Shown here one piece after another: positions 45,070 to 52,704 of a DNA stretch of 64,000 nucleotides. The notes beneath the pieces were generated by a model that saw only the letters and a list, made by a program, of their open reading frames with translations, ran no database searches and was not told the DNA's origin. Location: the NCBI RefSeq assembly GCF_035294165.1, contig NZ_DATGLN010000075.1, positions 1-64,000 on the forward strand. The letters are read 5' to 3'. The stretch comes from Chthonomonas sp035294165 (GTDB lineage Bacteria; Armatimonadota; Chthonomonadetes; Chthonomonadales; Chthonomonadaceae). The first letter of the stretch is position 1, and each line of letters begins with the position of its first letter. The translations under genes and the position numbers were made by a program.

Positions 45070-46425
45070 TTAGGCACAGGCCAGCGAGCCCATCGGGTGC
45101 CAGGGGGGCAGAGGAATAGGCTTCGTATCGAGCGCCTTGAGGATTTTCGGCTCGACGTACGACCTCTCTACTACCACCTCATAGGTATATTCATCGAACC
45201 AGGGGTCGGTCATCACCATGAAGCCCTTGTCGCCGCCTTTATCGCCCCAACTGTTCTCCACGCGCCACTTGCGCGGGCGCTCTTTTTCGTCGAGGTCCAC
45301 ACCGGTAAACACCATGGCATGGGTCATCTGGCTATGGCCGTAGTTCAGACGAGTGGCCTTATCCATCCCAAAGGAGACACCGTAGAGGCTTTCCAGATCG
45401 TGCAGCTCTAAGTCCATAAGCCCCAGATCGCGGTCGAAGTGTTTGCCTACATCGCATCCAAACCAGACCGGTTTGCCATCCTTGATCATGGAGACGGTGG
45501 CTTTTTTAATGACAGGAAGCTCTACATTGAGGTAGCGCACAATGTGCCCTTCTACAACGTTGCCCAGATACTCGATGGTGTAGAGCTTGTTGTAGTCTAA
45601 AATAGGGCAATGGATGAGACAAACACGCTCATCGAGGTCTACGGGCACATGGCGTTGCATGAACTCATGTGGTGTAATGACCCCGTCACGGTGAAAAGTC
45701 TTATCTTTGTCGCGCCACTGCCAAAGAAACTCCTGAGGAGGTTCGCCGAGATGGATGCACAACATACGGTAGACTTCATTCACCATTTCGGCTTTGCGTT
45801 CACGCAGTTTGGCCTCCTTAACGCCCTTGCTGTGGGCTTTGCGTAGTTCGGCCGCATCTTCGCGCAGCTTGGCGGTAATGTAGTAGTTCATACTAGCTGT
45901 ATTGCTGCTGCTCTCCGTTTCGGGCATGATGCTTTTAGGGATAAGCCCGTACTTGTGTACAAGGTTGACAAACATATCCCACTGTCCGCCATCTTGAATG
46001 GGGGATTGCAGGAGCCAGTTGATCAGGCGACCATCGGTGGGTTCGTCAAGTGTTTTGAGGATATTTTCTAAGAAATAGTTGGCCTTTTCCAGCTTATCCC
46101 AGAACATGAGGTAGTTTTGAGAAAACTCGAAATCCTCCAGGTTCATCTGTTCCGCTGCGGCCATTCGCATGGTGTTCAGGGCGGCAAAGAGCCAGCAGCG
46201 ACCACTTCTTTCTTGGCTTGTGGCCGCCCCTGTTTTCACCATATGCGAAAAGGTGTGGTTGGTGCGGGTAACTACATGACGATTAAGGGCAACCTGGTTG
46301 ATAGGGGTTTTGCAAACCGCGTTCATAGCCACCCGAAAGATAGGGTTGGCCTGGAAATCACGGCGCATCTGTTCTAAGTCTTCTGGGCAGAGAGGGCCTT
46401 TACTCGAATTCGCTTTTTTTGCCAT
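45070..46425 (-). CDS. pepC: Aminopeptidase C / bleomycin hydrolase (C1B peptidase)
   Basis: A 451-residue cytosolic cysteine peptidase, normally a hexamer that trims N-terminal residues of peptides. The active-site cysteine is in TSQERSGRCWLFAALNTMR, the histidine in SQMTHAMVFTGVDLDEKER and the asparagine in WRVENSWGDKGGDKGFMVM. Length and the end of the protein fit the bacterial PepC family. The ATG is preceded by GAGGAAACGA. It is monocistronic with its own terminator. Confidence 0.94.
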   Translation of the reverse strand: MAKKANSSKGPLCPEDLEQMRRDFQANPIFRVAMNAVCKTPINQVALNRHVVTRTNHTFSHMVKTGAATSQERSGRCWLFAALNTMRMAAAEQMNLEDFEFSQNYLMFWDKLEKANYFLENILKTLDEPTDGRLINWLLQSPIQDGGQWDMFVNLVHKYGLIPKSIMPETESSSNTASMNYYITAKLREDAAELRKAHSKGVKEAKLRERKAEMVNEVYRMLCIHLGEPPQEFLWQWRDKDKTFHRDGVITPHEFMQRHVPVDLDERVCLIHCPILDYNKLYTIEYLGNVVEGHIVRYLNVELPVIKKATVSMIKDGKPVWFGCDVGKHFDRDLGLMDLELHDLESLYGVSFGMDKATRLNYGHSQMTHAMVFTGVDLDEKERPRKWRVENSWGDKGGDKGFMVMTDPWFDEYTYEVVVERSYVEPKILKALDTKPIPLPPWHPMGSLACA

Positions 46426-46468
46426 TCGTTTCCTCGCAGATTTAGGTTTTTTTACAACGTTTCAATCC

Positions 46469-46837
46469 TCACCAAGGGGGAGGGCGTCGGCCTTGACGCC
46501 GAACCGCCGGTGCCACTTTTACTACATCGGCCGCAGAGTCGGTCGGCCAAACTCGAATGAACCGATGGACGTGGTCGGGCTGTATCGCTAACTGAAGAAT
46601 TGTCCAACCTTTTCCCTGCGCTTTCTGCTCGATAAGCTGGCGACACTCGTCGGCAACAGCACCCGTTAGCACCGCTTTGCGCCGCTTCGGTATCCAGCCC
46701 AGAGGGTACCCAATCAAGTGTACCTGATGTTCGTCTCGCCGGTAGCTCAGAGTGTCGTTTTCCATGTCATTAGCATACACGATTTTGTCCATAGATGCAA
46801 CCACCATCTCCGGCTCAAGCCAGAAAAGCGCTTTCAT
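46469..46837 (-). pseudogene. Truncated Y1 (IS200/IS605- or RAYT-type) transposase
   Basis: The frame encodes a fragment of a Y1 HUH transposase: YRRDEHQVHLIGYPLGWIPKRRKAVL at its start and the HUH-bearing IQPDHVHRFIRVWPTDSAADVVK. The sequence then breaks off into unrelated residues before the helix with the catalytic tyrosine, so the enzyme is inactive. The true start was probably the ATG at 46765, since homology begins there. The remnant is flanked by two direct copies of a hairpin-forming repeat (46476-46499 and 46845-46868), as in REP-associated transposases. Confidence 0.75.
46476..46499 (+). repeat. REP-like hairpin repeat, left copy
   Basis: A 24-base sequence beginning GGGGGAGG with a palindrome GGCGTC-GGCCTT-GACGCC just inside. 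A copy with one mismatch in these 24 bases lies at 46845-46868 in the same orientation, on the other side of the transposase remnant. A purine-rich GGAG foot beside a small hairpin is typical of REP sequences mobilised by Y1 enzymes. Confidence 0.6.
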
Positions 46838-46844
46838 CCACTGA

Positions 46845-46868
46845 GGGGGAGGACGTCGGCCTTGACGC
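46845..46868 (+). repeat. REP-like hairpin repeat, right copy
   Basis: Direct repeat of 46476-46499 with one mismatch. It is followed by GGGCTAAAGCCC (about 46890-46901), another small palindrome of the type seen at ends of IS200/IS605 elements. Confidence 0.6.
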
Positions 46869-46920
46869 TAAAGCAACGGGGCTTTCTCGCGGGCTAAAGC
46901 CCTAAAATTGTAAAGGGTGG

Positions 46921-47805
46921 CTATCTGATGATCGGATAGTTTCCCATGGCGGCAAGGAGCGTGTTGCGCAGCAACATGGCGATGGTCATGGGGCCAACTC
47001 CTCCTGGGACAGGGGTAATATAGGAGGCAACCTGCGCCGCCGATTCAAAATGCACATCGCCCACGTCCCCACTACGGCCCTCTACACGGTTGTAACCGGC
47101 ATCTATGACCACCGCGCCGGGACGAATCATGTCGCCGGTTATCATCTCGGCGCGTCCCACTGCGGCAACAAGAATGTCGGCCTGCCGTGTCTGCTCGGCC
47201 AAATTTTGGGTGCGTGAGTGACAGATGGTAACCGTTGCGTTGCGGTTTAGGAGAAGGAGAGCCATGGGCTTTCCCAAGATGATGCTTCGCCCCACAACCA
47301 CAGCATGTTTGCCTTCGATGGGGATACGGTAACGATCGAGCAGTTCAATAATGCCGGCGGGTGTGCAGGCGGGGAAGGCCGGTTCGCCGTTGACGAGGGC
47401 GCCTAAGCTCATGCGGCTAATGCCATCAATATCCTTCTCCACCGAAACCTTATCGAGCACGGCCGTCTCGTGCAGATGTTTCGGAAGTGGATGCTGCACA
47501 AGAATGCCGTGGACATGAGGGTCGGCATTGAGTCGCTCCACAAGCGCCTCGGCCTCTTCCTGAGTGGTGTCGGTGGGCAAGCGATGCAGCGACGATTCCA
47601 TGCCTACCCATCCACAGGCCTTCTGTTTCATGGCCACGTAGGTTTCTGAAGCGGGGTTATCGCCGATGAGCACGGCAGCGAGATGGGGCACGATGCCCCG
47701 TTCCTGTTTGAACGCGCGTACCGCCTCGGCGATCTCGGCGCGGATCGTTCGCGCTGTAGCGGTACCATCGAGTAAAATGGCTTTTCGTTCCGTTTGTTCG
47801 CTCAA
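46921..47805 (-). CDS. folD: Bifunctional methylene-THF dehydrogenase/methenyl-THF cyclohydrolase
   Basis: A 294-residue FolD interconverting methylene- and formyl-tetrahydrofolate in one-carbon metabolism. The catalytic Lys is in ASETYVAMKQKACGWVGM, with the family blocks GILVQHPLPKH, EKDIDGIS, the NADP site VVVGRSIILGKPMALLLLNRNATVTICHSRT and the C-terminal TPVPGGVGPMTIAMLL. The ATG overlaps the nusB stop by 4 bases, so both are made from one message; nusB-folD adjacency is found in many bacteria. Confidence 0.96.
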   Translation of the reverse strand: MSEQTERKAILLDGTATARTIRAEIAEAVRAFKQERGIVPHLAAVLIGDNPASETYVAMKQKACGWVGMESSLHRLPTDTTQEEAEALVERLNADPHVHGILVQHPLPKHLHETAVLDKVSVEKDIDGISRMSLGALVNGEPAFPACTPAGIIELLDRYRIPIEGKHAVVVGRSIILGKPMALLLLNRNATVTICHSRTQNLAEQTRQADILVAAVGRAEMITGDMIRPGAVVIDAGYNRVEGRSGDVGDVHFESAAQVASYITPVPGGVGPMTIAMLLRNTLLAAMGNYPIIR

Positions 47806-48851
47806 CTCTCGTCCTTTCCGTCCATTTCCATTTCGATGAGGGTCTCTTCTTGTTCCATGAGATGCGGCGAGGGCGTTGGAGTGGTGGCAAGCTTTTCAGC
47901 CATCGCGCTCAGCACGCCGTTAACGAAACGGCCCGAATCGGCGGTGCTATACTTTTTGGCCAGCTCCACGGCCTCGTTGATGATGACGGCAGCCGGAAGC
48001 TCGCGGCGGATCAGCAGCTCACAAGCGCCGATACGGAGGATGTTGCGGTCTACCGCTACGAGGCGTTCCAGTCGCCAACCTACGGCCGTCTCTCCAATGG
48101 CTGTGTCGAGTTGATTACGGTTTTGCGATACATCGAGCACCAACTGGGTGGCGAAGGGGGCAGTACGAAGCCAAAGTTCAAGATAGTGCCTCACCGTATC
48201 CGCGATTTGACGCCAACGCGCTATCTGCTGCCGATTGAACTCCTCGCGTTGTGTTAGCAAGAGGTTTCTGGTCTCTTCCGGCGACGCGGAGGAAGGGAGA
48301 GAATCCAAAATGCGTTTCGCCTCCTGGCGCGCGATACCACGCATGAGGCTTTCGAGGTGACGAGGCAAGTTTTCTCTCATCTCCTGAAGAAACTGCTCCA
48401 GATCGGCCTTCTCTTGGAAGGTTAGGGCCTCATAATCGGCTTCGAGCGGATGGCCGGGCGGTGGCAAAAAGGCCCGTTTGGGGAGGGCGGAGAGTAGGTA
48501 AGGGGGCTGTAAGACACCGGAGGGCAGTTTATTGCGCAACGACTTTTCCAGAAGCTGCTCTTGCCACCACGGGGCCTCTCCCAGCAGGGCGGCTGCCACG
48601 AAAGCATAGAGGCGAGCCAAAGCCAAATGAAAGTGGGGCAGTCGAGGCAAAAGAGGCTGTGTGAGAACATCTAAGCAGACCTCCTCGAAGGGAGAGCCGC
48701 TGCTGGTGCGTGAGCCGAGATGTACGAAATCCTGACGAAGGTGATCCATGGCGGTCATGAGCACCTCATGCAGATCACCATCGCCCACGTCGTATTGATA
48801 AAGCACCTTCAAAGCCCATTCACGCGCTAATCGGCGCACGCTAATTCGCAT
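47802..48851 (-). CDS. nusB: NusB antitermination factor with a large internal insertion
   Basis: A 349-residue NusB, against the usual 130-160. The N-terminal helix pair is present (ISVRRLAREWALKVLYQYDVG) and the C-terminal half is clear NusB: DTAIGETAVGWRLERLVAVDRNILRIGACELLIRRELPAAVIINEAVELAKKYSTADSGRFVNGVLSAMA. Between about residues 50 and 235 lies some 185 residues of helical, Leu/Arg/Glu-rich sequence with no recognised family. The NusB core binds boxA RNA with NusE and supports rRNA antitermination. The insert has codon use like the rest of the gene, so it is probably old rather than a recent mobile element. Confidence 0.88.
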   Translation of the reverse strand: MRISVRRLAREWALKVLYQYDVGDGDLHEVLMTAMDHLRQDFVHLGSRTSSGSPFEEVCLDVLTQPLLPRLPHFHLALARLYAFVAAALLGEAPWWQEQLLEKSLRNKLPSGVLQPPYLLSALPKRAFLPPPGHPLEADYEALTFQEKADLEQFLQEMRENLPRHLESLMRGIARQEAKRILDSLPSSASPEETRNLLLTQREEFNRQQIARWRQIADTVRHYLELWLRTAPFATQLVLDVSQNRNQLDTAIGETAVGWRLERLVAVDRNILRIGACELLIRRELPAAVIINEAVELAKKYSTADSGRFVNGVLSAMAEKLATTPTPSPHLMEQEETLIEMEMDGKDES

Positions 48852-48967
48852 TTTGAAATCTCAAGGGTATACTTCTAAGCGGACTTCGCACTGTAGGACT
48901 CTTCACGCACGATATTGTACACCAGAAATGCCGGCTTTGGGGTAGGCCCTAAAGGATAGTTTATACT

Positions 48968-49750
48968 ATGACCGACCTTCAGACCCAGGCGGACGCCAAA
49001 ACGGTTCCCGCCATCACCATCTTGGGGCTTCCTGTGCATCGGGTAGACATGCAGGAGGCGCTGGATATTGTGGAGCGATTCGTTCAGGAGCGCAAGCCTC
49101 GACACATTATCACGGCGGACGCATCCATGTTGGTGATGGCGCAGGAGGATAGGGAGTTACGCTCTATTTTACTCGCTGCCGACCTTATAACGCCGGATAG
49201 CGCGGGGGTGCTTTGGGCGGCAAGGCGGCAGGGAACGCCTTTAGCGGAACGCGTATCAGGCGTTGAGCTTGTGGAACGTTTTTGTGCGCTTTCTGCGCAG
49301 AAAGGCTACCGCCTCTACTTTCTCGGGGCGGCGCCAGGCATCGCGGCTGCTGCTGCCGAGCGTATGCGCCGGCGCTATCCGGGCGTTCAAATTGTGGGGG
49401 CCCATCATGGATTCTTCGGCTCGGCGGAGAACGAGGCCATCCTAGAGGAGATACGCCACTGCCAACCCGACATTCTGTGTGTGGCCTTGGGGATTCCGAA
49501 ACAGGAGAAGTGGATAGCCACCTATCAGCGTGCGCTTGGGGTGCCGGTGGCGATTGGGGTGGGGGGAACCTTCGACGTGCTCTCCGGTAAGGTAAGGCGT
49601 GCCCCTCAATGGATGCGTCGGCTTCATTTGGAGTGGCTATGGCGGTTGTTAAACAACCCGCGCAAACTGGGCAAAGTGCTGCTGCTACCGCGTTTTGTGA
49701 GGCTGGTATGGCGTTCTCAGAGGACGCAGCAGCCTCTCAAAACCGGCTAA
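48968..49750 (+). CDS. WecG/TagA/CpsF-family glycosyltransferase
   Basis: A 260-residue GT26-family enzyme that transfers an N-acetyl-mannosamine-type sugar onto a lipid-linked GlcNAc in wall polymer or exopolysaccharide synthesis. It has the typical blocks ITILGLPVHRVDMQEAL, IITADASMLVMAQED (usually TxNxD/H at the catalytic site), LITPDSAGVLWAARRQG, VSGVELVERF, YFLGAAPG, PDILCVALGIPKQEKWI and IGVGGTFDVLSGKVRRAPQWM. The start follows AAAGGA. It is not in a visible exopolysaccharide cluster. Confidence 0.92.
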   Translation: MTDLQTQADAKTVPAITILGLPVHRVDMQEALDIVERFVQERKPRHIITADASMLVMAQEDRELRSILLAADLITPDSAGVLWAARRQGTPLAERVSGVELVERFCALSAQKGYRLYFLGAAPGIAAAAAERMRRRYPGVQIVGAHHGFFGSAENEAILEEIRHCQPDILCVALGIPKQEKWIATYQRALGVPVAIGVGGTFDVLSGKVRRAPQWMRRLHLEWLWRLLNNPRKLGKVLLLPRFVRLVWRSQRTQQPLKTG

Positions 49751-49815
49751 TCGGCGTTCCTTTGTGAAACGAGAGTTTCCAAAAAAAATAACCAAAGAAA
49801 GGACTGTAGGAGAAC

Positions 49816-50871
49816 GTGGCTAAAAAAGTTCGAGTGGGTGTGATCGGCACGGGAGGTATTGCCAATGGGGCGCATCTTCCCGGCTATGCAAACATCCCCG
49901 ATGAGTGTGAAATTGTGGCTCTCTGCGATATCAATCCAGAAGCCCTTCAACGCACCGCACAACGTTACCCGCAAGTAAAACATCTTTTCGACGATTACCG
50001 CAAGCTGCTAGAACTCGATGAGATTGATGCGGTTTCTGTCTGCACGCACAATGCGGCACACTACGGGCCTACCGTGGATGCCTTGAAGGCCGGCAAACAT
50101 GTGCTCTGCGAGAAGCCTATCGCCATCAATACCCAAGAGGCAAAGGAGATGGTGGAGACGGCGCGCAAACAGGGCAAAATTTTGCAAGTGGGCTTCAACT
50201 CGCGCTTTTCGCCTACCCATCAGGCGCTGAAGCGTTTTATAGATGCCGGCGATCTGGGCGACATCTACTATGCGCGCGTGCAGGCCTTGCGCGTGCGCGG
50301 CATTCCCGGTTGGGGTGTCTTTACCGATAAGGAAAAACAGGGTGGAGGCCCTCTCATAGATATCGGGGTACACGTAATTGACCTCGCGCTCTGGTTTATG
50401 GGGCACCCTAAACCTATCAGCGCTACCGGTGTGACCTATCAGAAACTGGGCAATCGCGACCTCGTTGGGTTTATGGGCCAGTGGGATTATAAGAACTTCA
50501 CCGTGGAGGATTTGGCCGTTGGCTTTGTGCGATTCGAGAACGGCCTCACGATGACGATTGAGGCGAGCTTCGCCGCCAACTGGAAGCAGGACACCCTAAA
50601 CATAACGCTGTTGGGCACGGACGGCGGTCTGGAAACAAGCCCGCCCACCATTGTGCAGGAAAAGCATAAAGCGCTCTATCACTTCGAGCCGCGTGTGCCC
50701 GGTGGTGGTCAGCAGTTCAACACCTACAACGCCGAGATCAAGTCGTTTGTGGAATGTGTACGTGACGGCAAGGAGCCGCTGGTAACCGGTGAGCAGGCCT
50801 TAATCGTAGCGCAGATTACCGAAGCCATCTATCGCTCTGCAGAAACGGGCAAAGAAGTCGCCATCGCCTAA
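49816..50871 (+). CDS. Gfo/Idh/MocA-family oxidoreductase
   Basis: A 351-residue NAD(P)-dependent sugar or inositol dehydrogenase-like enzyme. The N-terminal Rossmann fold shows VRVGVIGTGGIANGAHLPGY; the conserved EKP block is HVLCEKPIAINTQEAKEM, and the C-terminal domain has GGGPLIDIGVHVIDLALWFMG with the family catalytic Asp/His pair. The start is GTG at 49816 behind TAGGAGA. It lies 65 bases after the glycosyltransferase gene and ends with a strong terminator. Substrate unknown; cyclitols or sugars by family. Confidence 0.92.
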   Translation: MAKKVRVGVIGTGGIANGAHLPGYANIPDECEIVALCDINPEALQRTAQRYPQVKHLFDDYRKLLELDEIDAVSVCTHNAAHYGPTVDALKAGKHVLCEKPIAINTQEAKEMVETARKQGKILQVGFNSRFSPTHQALKRFIDAGDLGDIYYARVQALRVRGIPGWGVFTDKEKQGGGPLIDIGVHVIDLALWFMGHPKPISATGVTYQKLGNRDLVGFMGQWDYKNFTVEDLAVGFVRFENGLTMTIEASFAANWKQDTLNITLLGTDGGLETSPPTIVQEKHKALYHFEPRVPGGGQQFNTYNAEIKSFVECVRDGKEPLVTGEQALIVAQITEAIYRSAETGKEVAIA

Positions 50872-50881
50872 TACTCTCCTC

Positions 50882-50920
50882 AACCCACCTGTGCGCCTCG
50901 AGCGTACAGGTGGGTTCTTT
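50882..50920 (+). terminator. Rho-independent terminator after the Gfo/Idh/MocA gene
   Basis: Eleven-base arms AACCCACCTGT and ACAGGTGGGTT with a 13-base loop, followed by CTTTATATAA. Confidence 0.85.
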
Positions 50921-51024
50921 ATATAATAACGAAACCAAACCTATGCACTGTTTCGTCTTGAAAAGCGTATCGGCACTGCCGATGCCGTCGGCCTGTTATT
51001 CCGTTAGGCAAAGGAGAGTTTCCT

Positions 51025-52359
51025 TTGGAAGCGCCCTCAGAAACCCCATCCGAACGCCCTGAGGAGAGAACTTCTCAGGAAACGGCTTTGGCCTCTACCT
51101 CCGCTCCGACGGTGAGTGTAAGGGGGTTACTTTTGGCCATCGTCTGCGTGGCCGTGTTCGGCGAGCTGGGCTACACCACCGTGAATGTTTCGGCCATGCC
51201 GGTCTATATTCATGACCTCCGTCTTGGCGATCATCTCGTGGGCATCGCCATGCTCGCTTTTCTGGTGACGGAAGGCCTTTTAAAGTCACCGTTTGGCATT
51301 TTAGGCGATCGCTTCGGGCGCAAAGTCATGATGATCACCGGCCCTCTCCTCTCCACGTCCACGGCGGTGCTGACGCCCCACGTGCATAGTCCCTTTGCCC
51401 TCATCCTGCTGCGCATTTTCGACGGTATTGGGGCGGCGGCGCTTTGGCCGTCGGCGTTTAGCCTTATCGGCGACCACGTTCCCGAAAACAGGCGTACGGC
51501 TGCGATGAGCTATTTCAATATCGCCTATCTCATCGGGGTTGCGGTAGGGCCGTTTCTTGGAGGGGCGATAGACGACTTTGCCCGGTACCGCCTCCATCTT
51601 CAAGGGCCATCGCCCGTGCGCTTCTCCTTCTATTTGGCCTCGGTGCTGTTTCTCTTAACCTCGCTGATCGCCGTGCTCGTGCTGCCAAACGATCACCCCG
51701 GAGCCGGCCACGCCAAGGCCACAAGCGAGTTCGATTTTAAGGCCTTCCGTGCCATGATGCGCCGAATGCCCATGATACTCCTCATGACCTTCATCACTTT
51801 TCTCGGCATCGGGCTGATCATGGCCTACGTAAAGCTCTTCTTAATGGCGGCTTTGCATCTTACAGAGACGGATTTCGGGCGCATGTTGCTTATTCCGGCG
51901 CTTCTTATTGCCGTTCTCTCGGCGCCGATGGGGGCCTTGGGCGACCGAATGGGGAAGCCGTTGGCGATCAAGATCGGCATCGGGACGTGTGCTGCCTCCT
52001 TCTGGCTCATGGTGCTGTTTTTACATCGCGCCACCTTGCCGATCTACGGAACGCTGCTTGGGCTTGGCTTTGTGCTGGCCTTTCCCGCTTGGATGGCACT
52101 GGTAAGCTCTTTAAGCGATGCAAGCCAACGCGGAGCGGCCATTGGCGCGGTGGGAACAGCACAGGCGCTTGGCACCATTGTGGGCATTGGTGTGGGCAGT
52201 TTTCTCTATAGGCAGCCCGGCTTCCGCCTAGGGTTTTTAGTTGTTCCCAACCATGGGTGGCCGTTCTTGGGTTGCGCGGTGATGCTGCTAACGGCTTTTC
52301 TTATTGCGCTCTTTGCCGTGAATGAGAAGCCGAGTCCACCCGCTACCGAGCAGGAGTAG
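51025..52359 (+). CDS. MFS transporter
   Basis: A 444-residue major facilitator protein with twelve predicted membrane helices. The start is a TTG at 51025, directly behind AAAGGAGAG; the first 35 residues are Glu/Pro/Ser-rich and cytosolic. The family loop motif appears as GILGDRFGRKVMMI and the second-half copy as GALGDRMGKPLAI. It resembles drug/sugar exporters of the DHA1 group, but the substrate is not known. It is monocistronic and borders the defence-type operon. Confidence 0.87.
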   Translation: MEAPSETPSERPEERTSQETALASTSAPTVSVRGLLLAIVCVAVFGELGYTTVNVSAMPVYIHDLRLGDHLVGIAMLAFLVTEGLLKSPFGILGDRFGRKVMMITGPLLSTSTAVLTPHVHSPFALILLRIFDGIGAAALWPSAFSLIGDHVPENRRTAAMSYFNIAYLIGVAVGPFLGGAIDDFARYRLHLQGPSPVRFSFYLASVLFLLTSLIAVLVLPNDHPGAGHAKATSEFDFKAFRAMMRRMPMILLMTFITFLGIGLIMAYVKLFLMAALHLTETDFGRMLLIPALLIAVLSAPMGALGDRMGKPLAIKIGIGTCAASFWLMVLFLHRATLPIYGTLLGLGFVLAFPAWMALVSSLSDASQRGAAIGAVGTAQALGTIVGIGVGSFLYRQPGFRLGFLVVPNHGWPFLGCAVMLLTAFLIALFAVNEKPSPPATEQE

Positions 52360-52704
52360 CTGCCTGGGCCACGAAACGCGCTGCCAGCTCATTGGCAGCC
52401 GTGATGGAAAGGGGCTGCTACACTTATACCTCTGCAACCGACCGGAATGTGGCGACGTTTGCTTTGGAGAGGAACAACCGAGGCGAGTGTCGTAAGATCA
52501 CGGTATGGCACATGCCTGAGTACGAGGCAGCTATCACCGAATATCGGCGCTGGCTAATGTTGGTGGCCGTTGGGGCTGCGCACGCTGCGTTGGGAAGGGC
52601 GGAGACCGTTTTGCGCGGTTTTAGAAACGGCCTTACGTCCGCGAGCGATGGAACGGCACGACTGCAGTTGTGCAGGTTCGGCATATTTTGGTGGGTTTAG
52701 CACG
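52360..52704. other. Intergenic region in front of the defence-type operon
   Basis: One open frame (52392-52700) has no recognisable family, no convincing ribosome site and atypical composition, so it is not called as a gene. No clear consensus promoter for the operon is visible. This is the probable left border of transferred DNA. Confidence 0.35.

Noticed and set aside
50920..50928. TATAAT just after the terminator as promoter of the MFS gene
   Set aside because: No -35 box at the proper distance; the AT tract is explained by the terminator tail.
52392..52700. 102-residue open frame before the SNF2 helicase
   Set aside because: No recognisable family and unusual composition; it lies in a region that looks like a junction of transferred DNA, so a chance frame is more likely.
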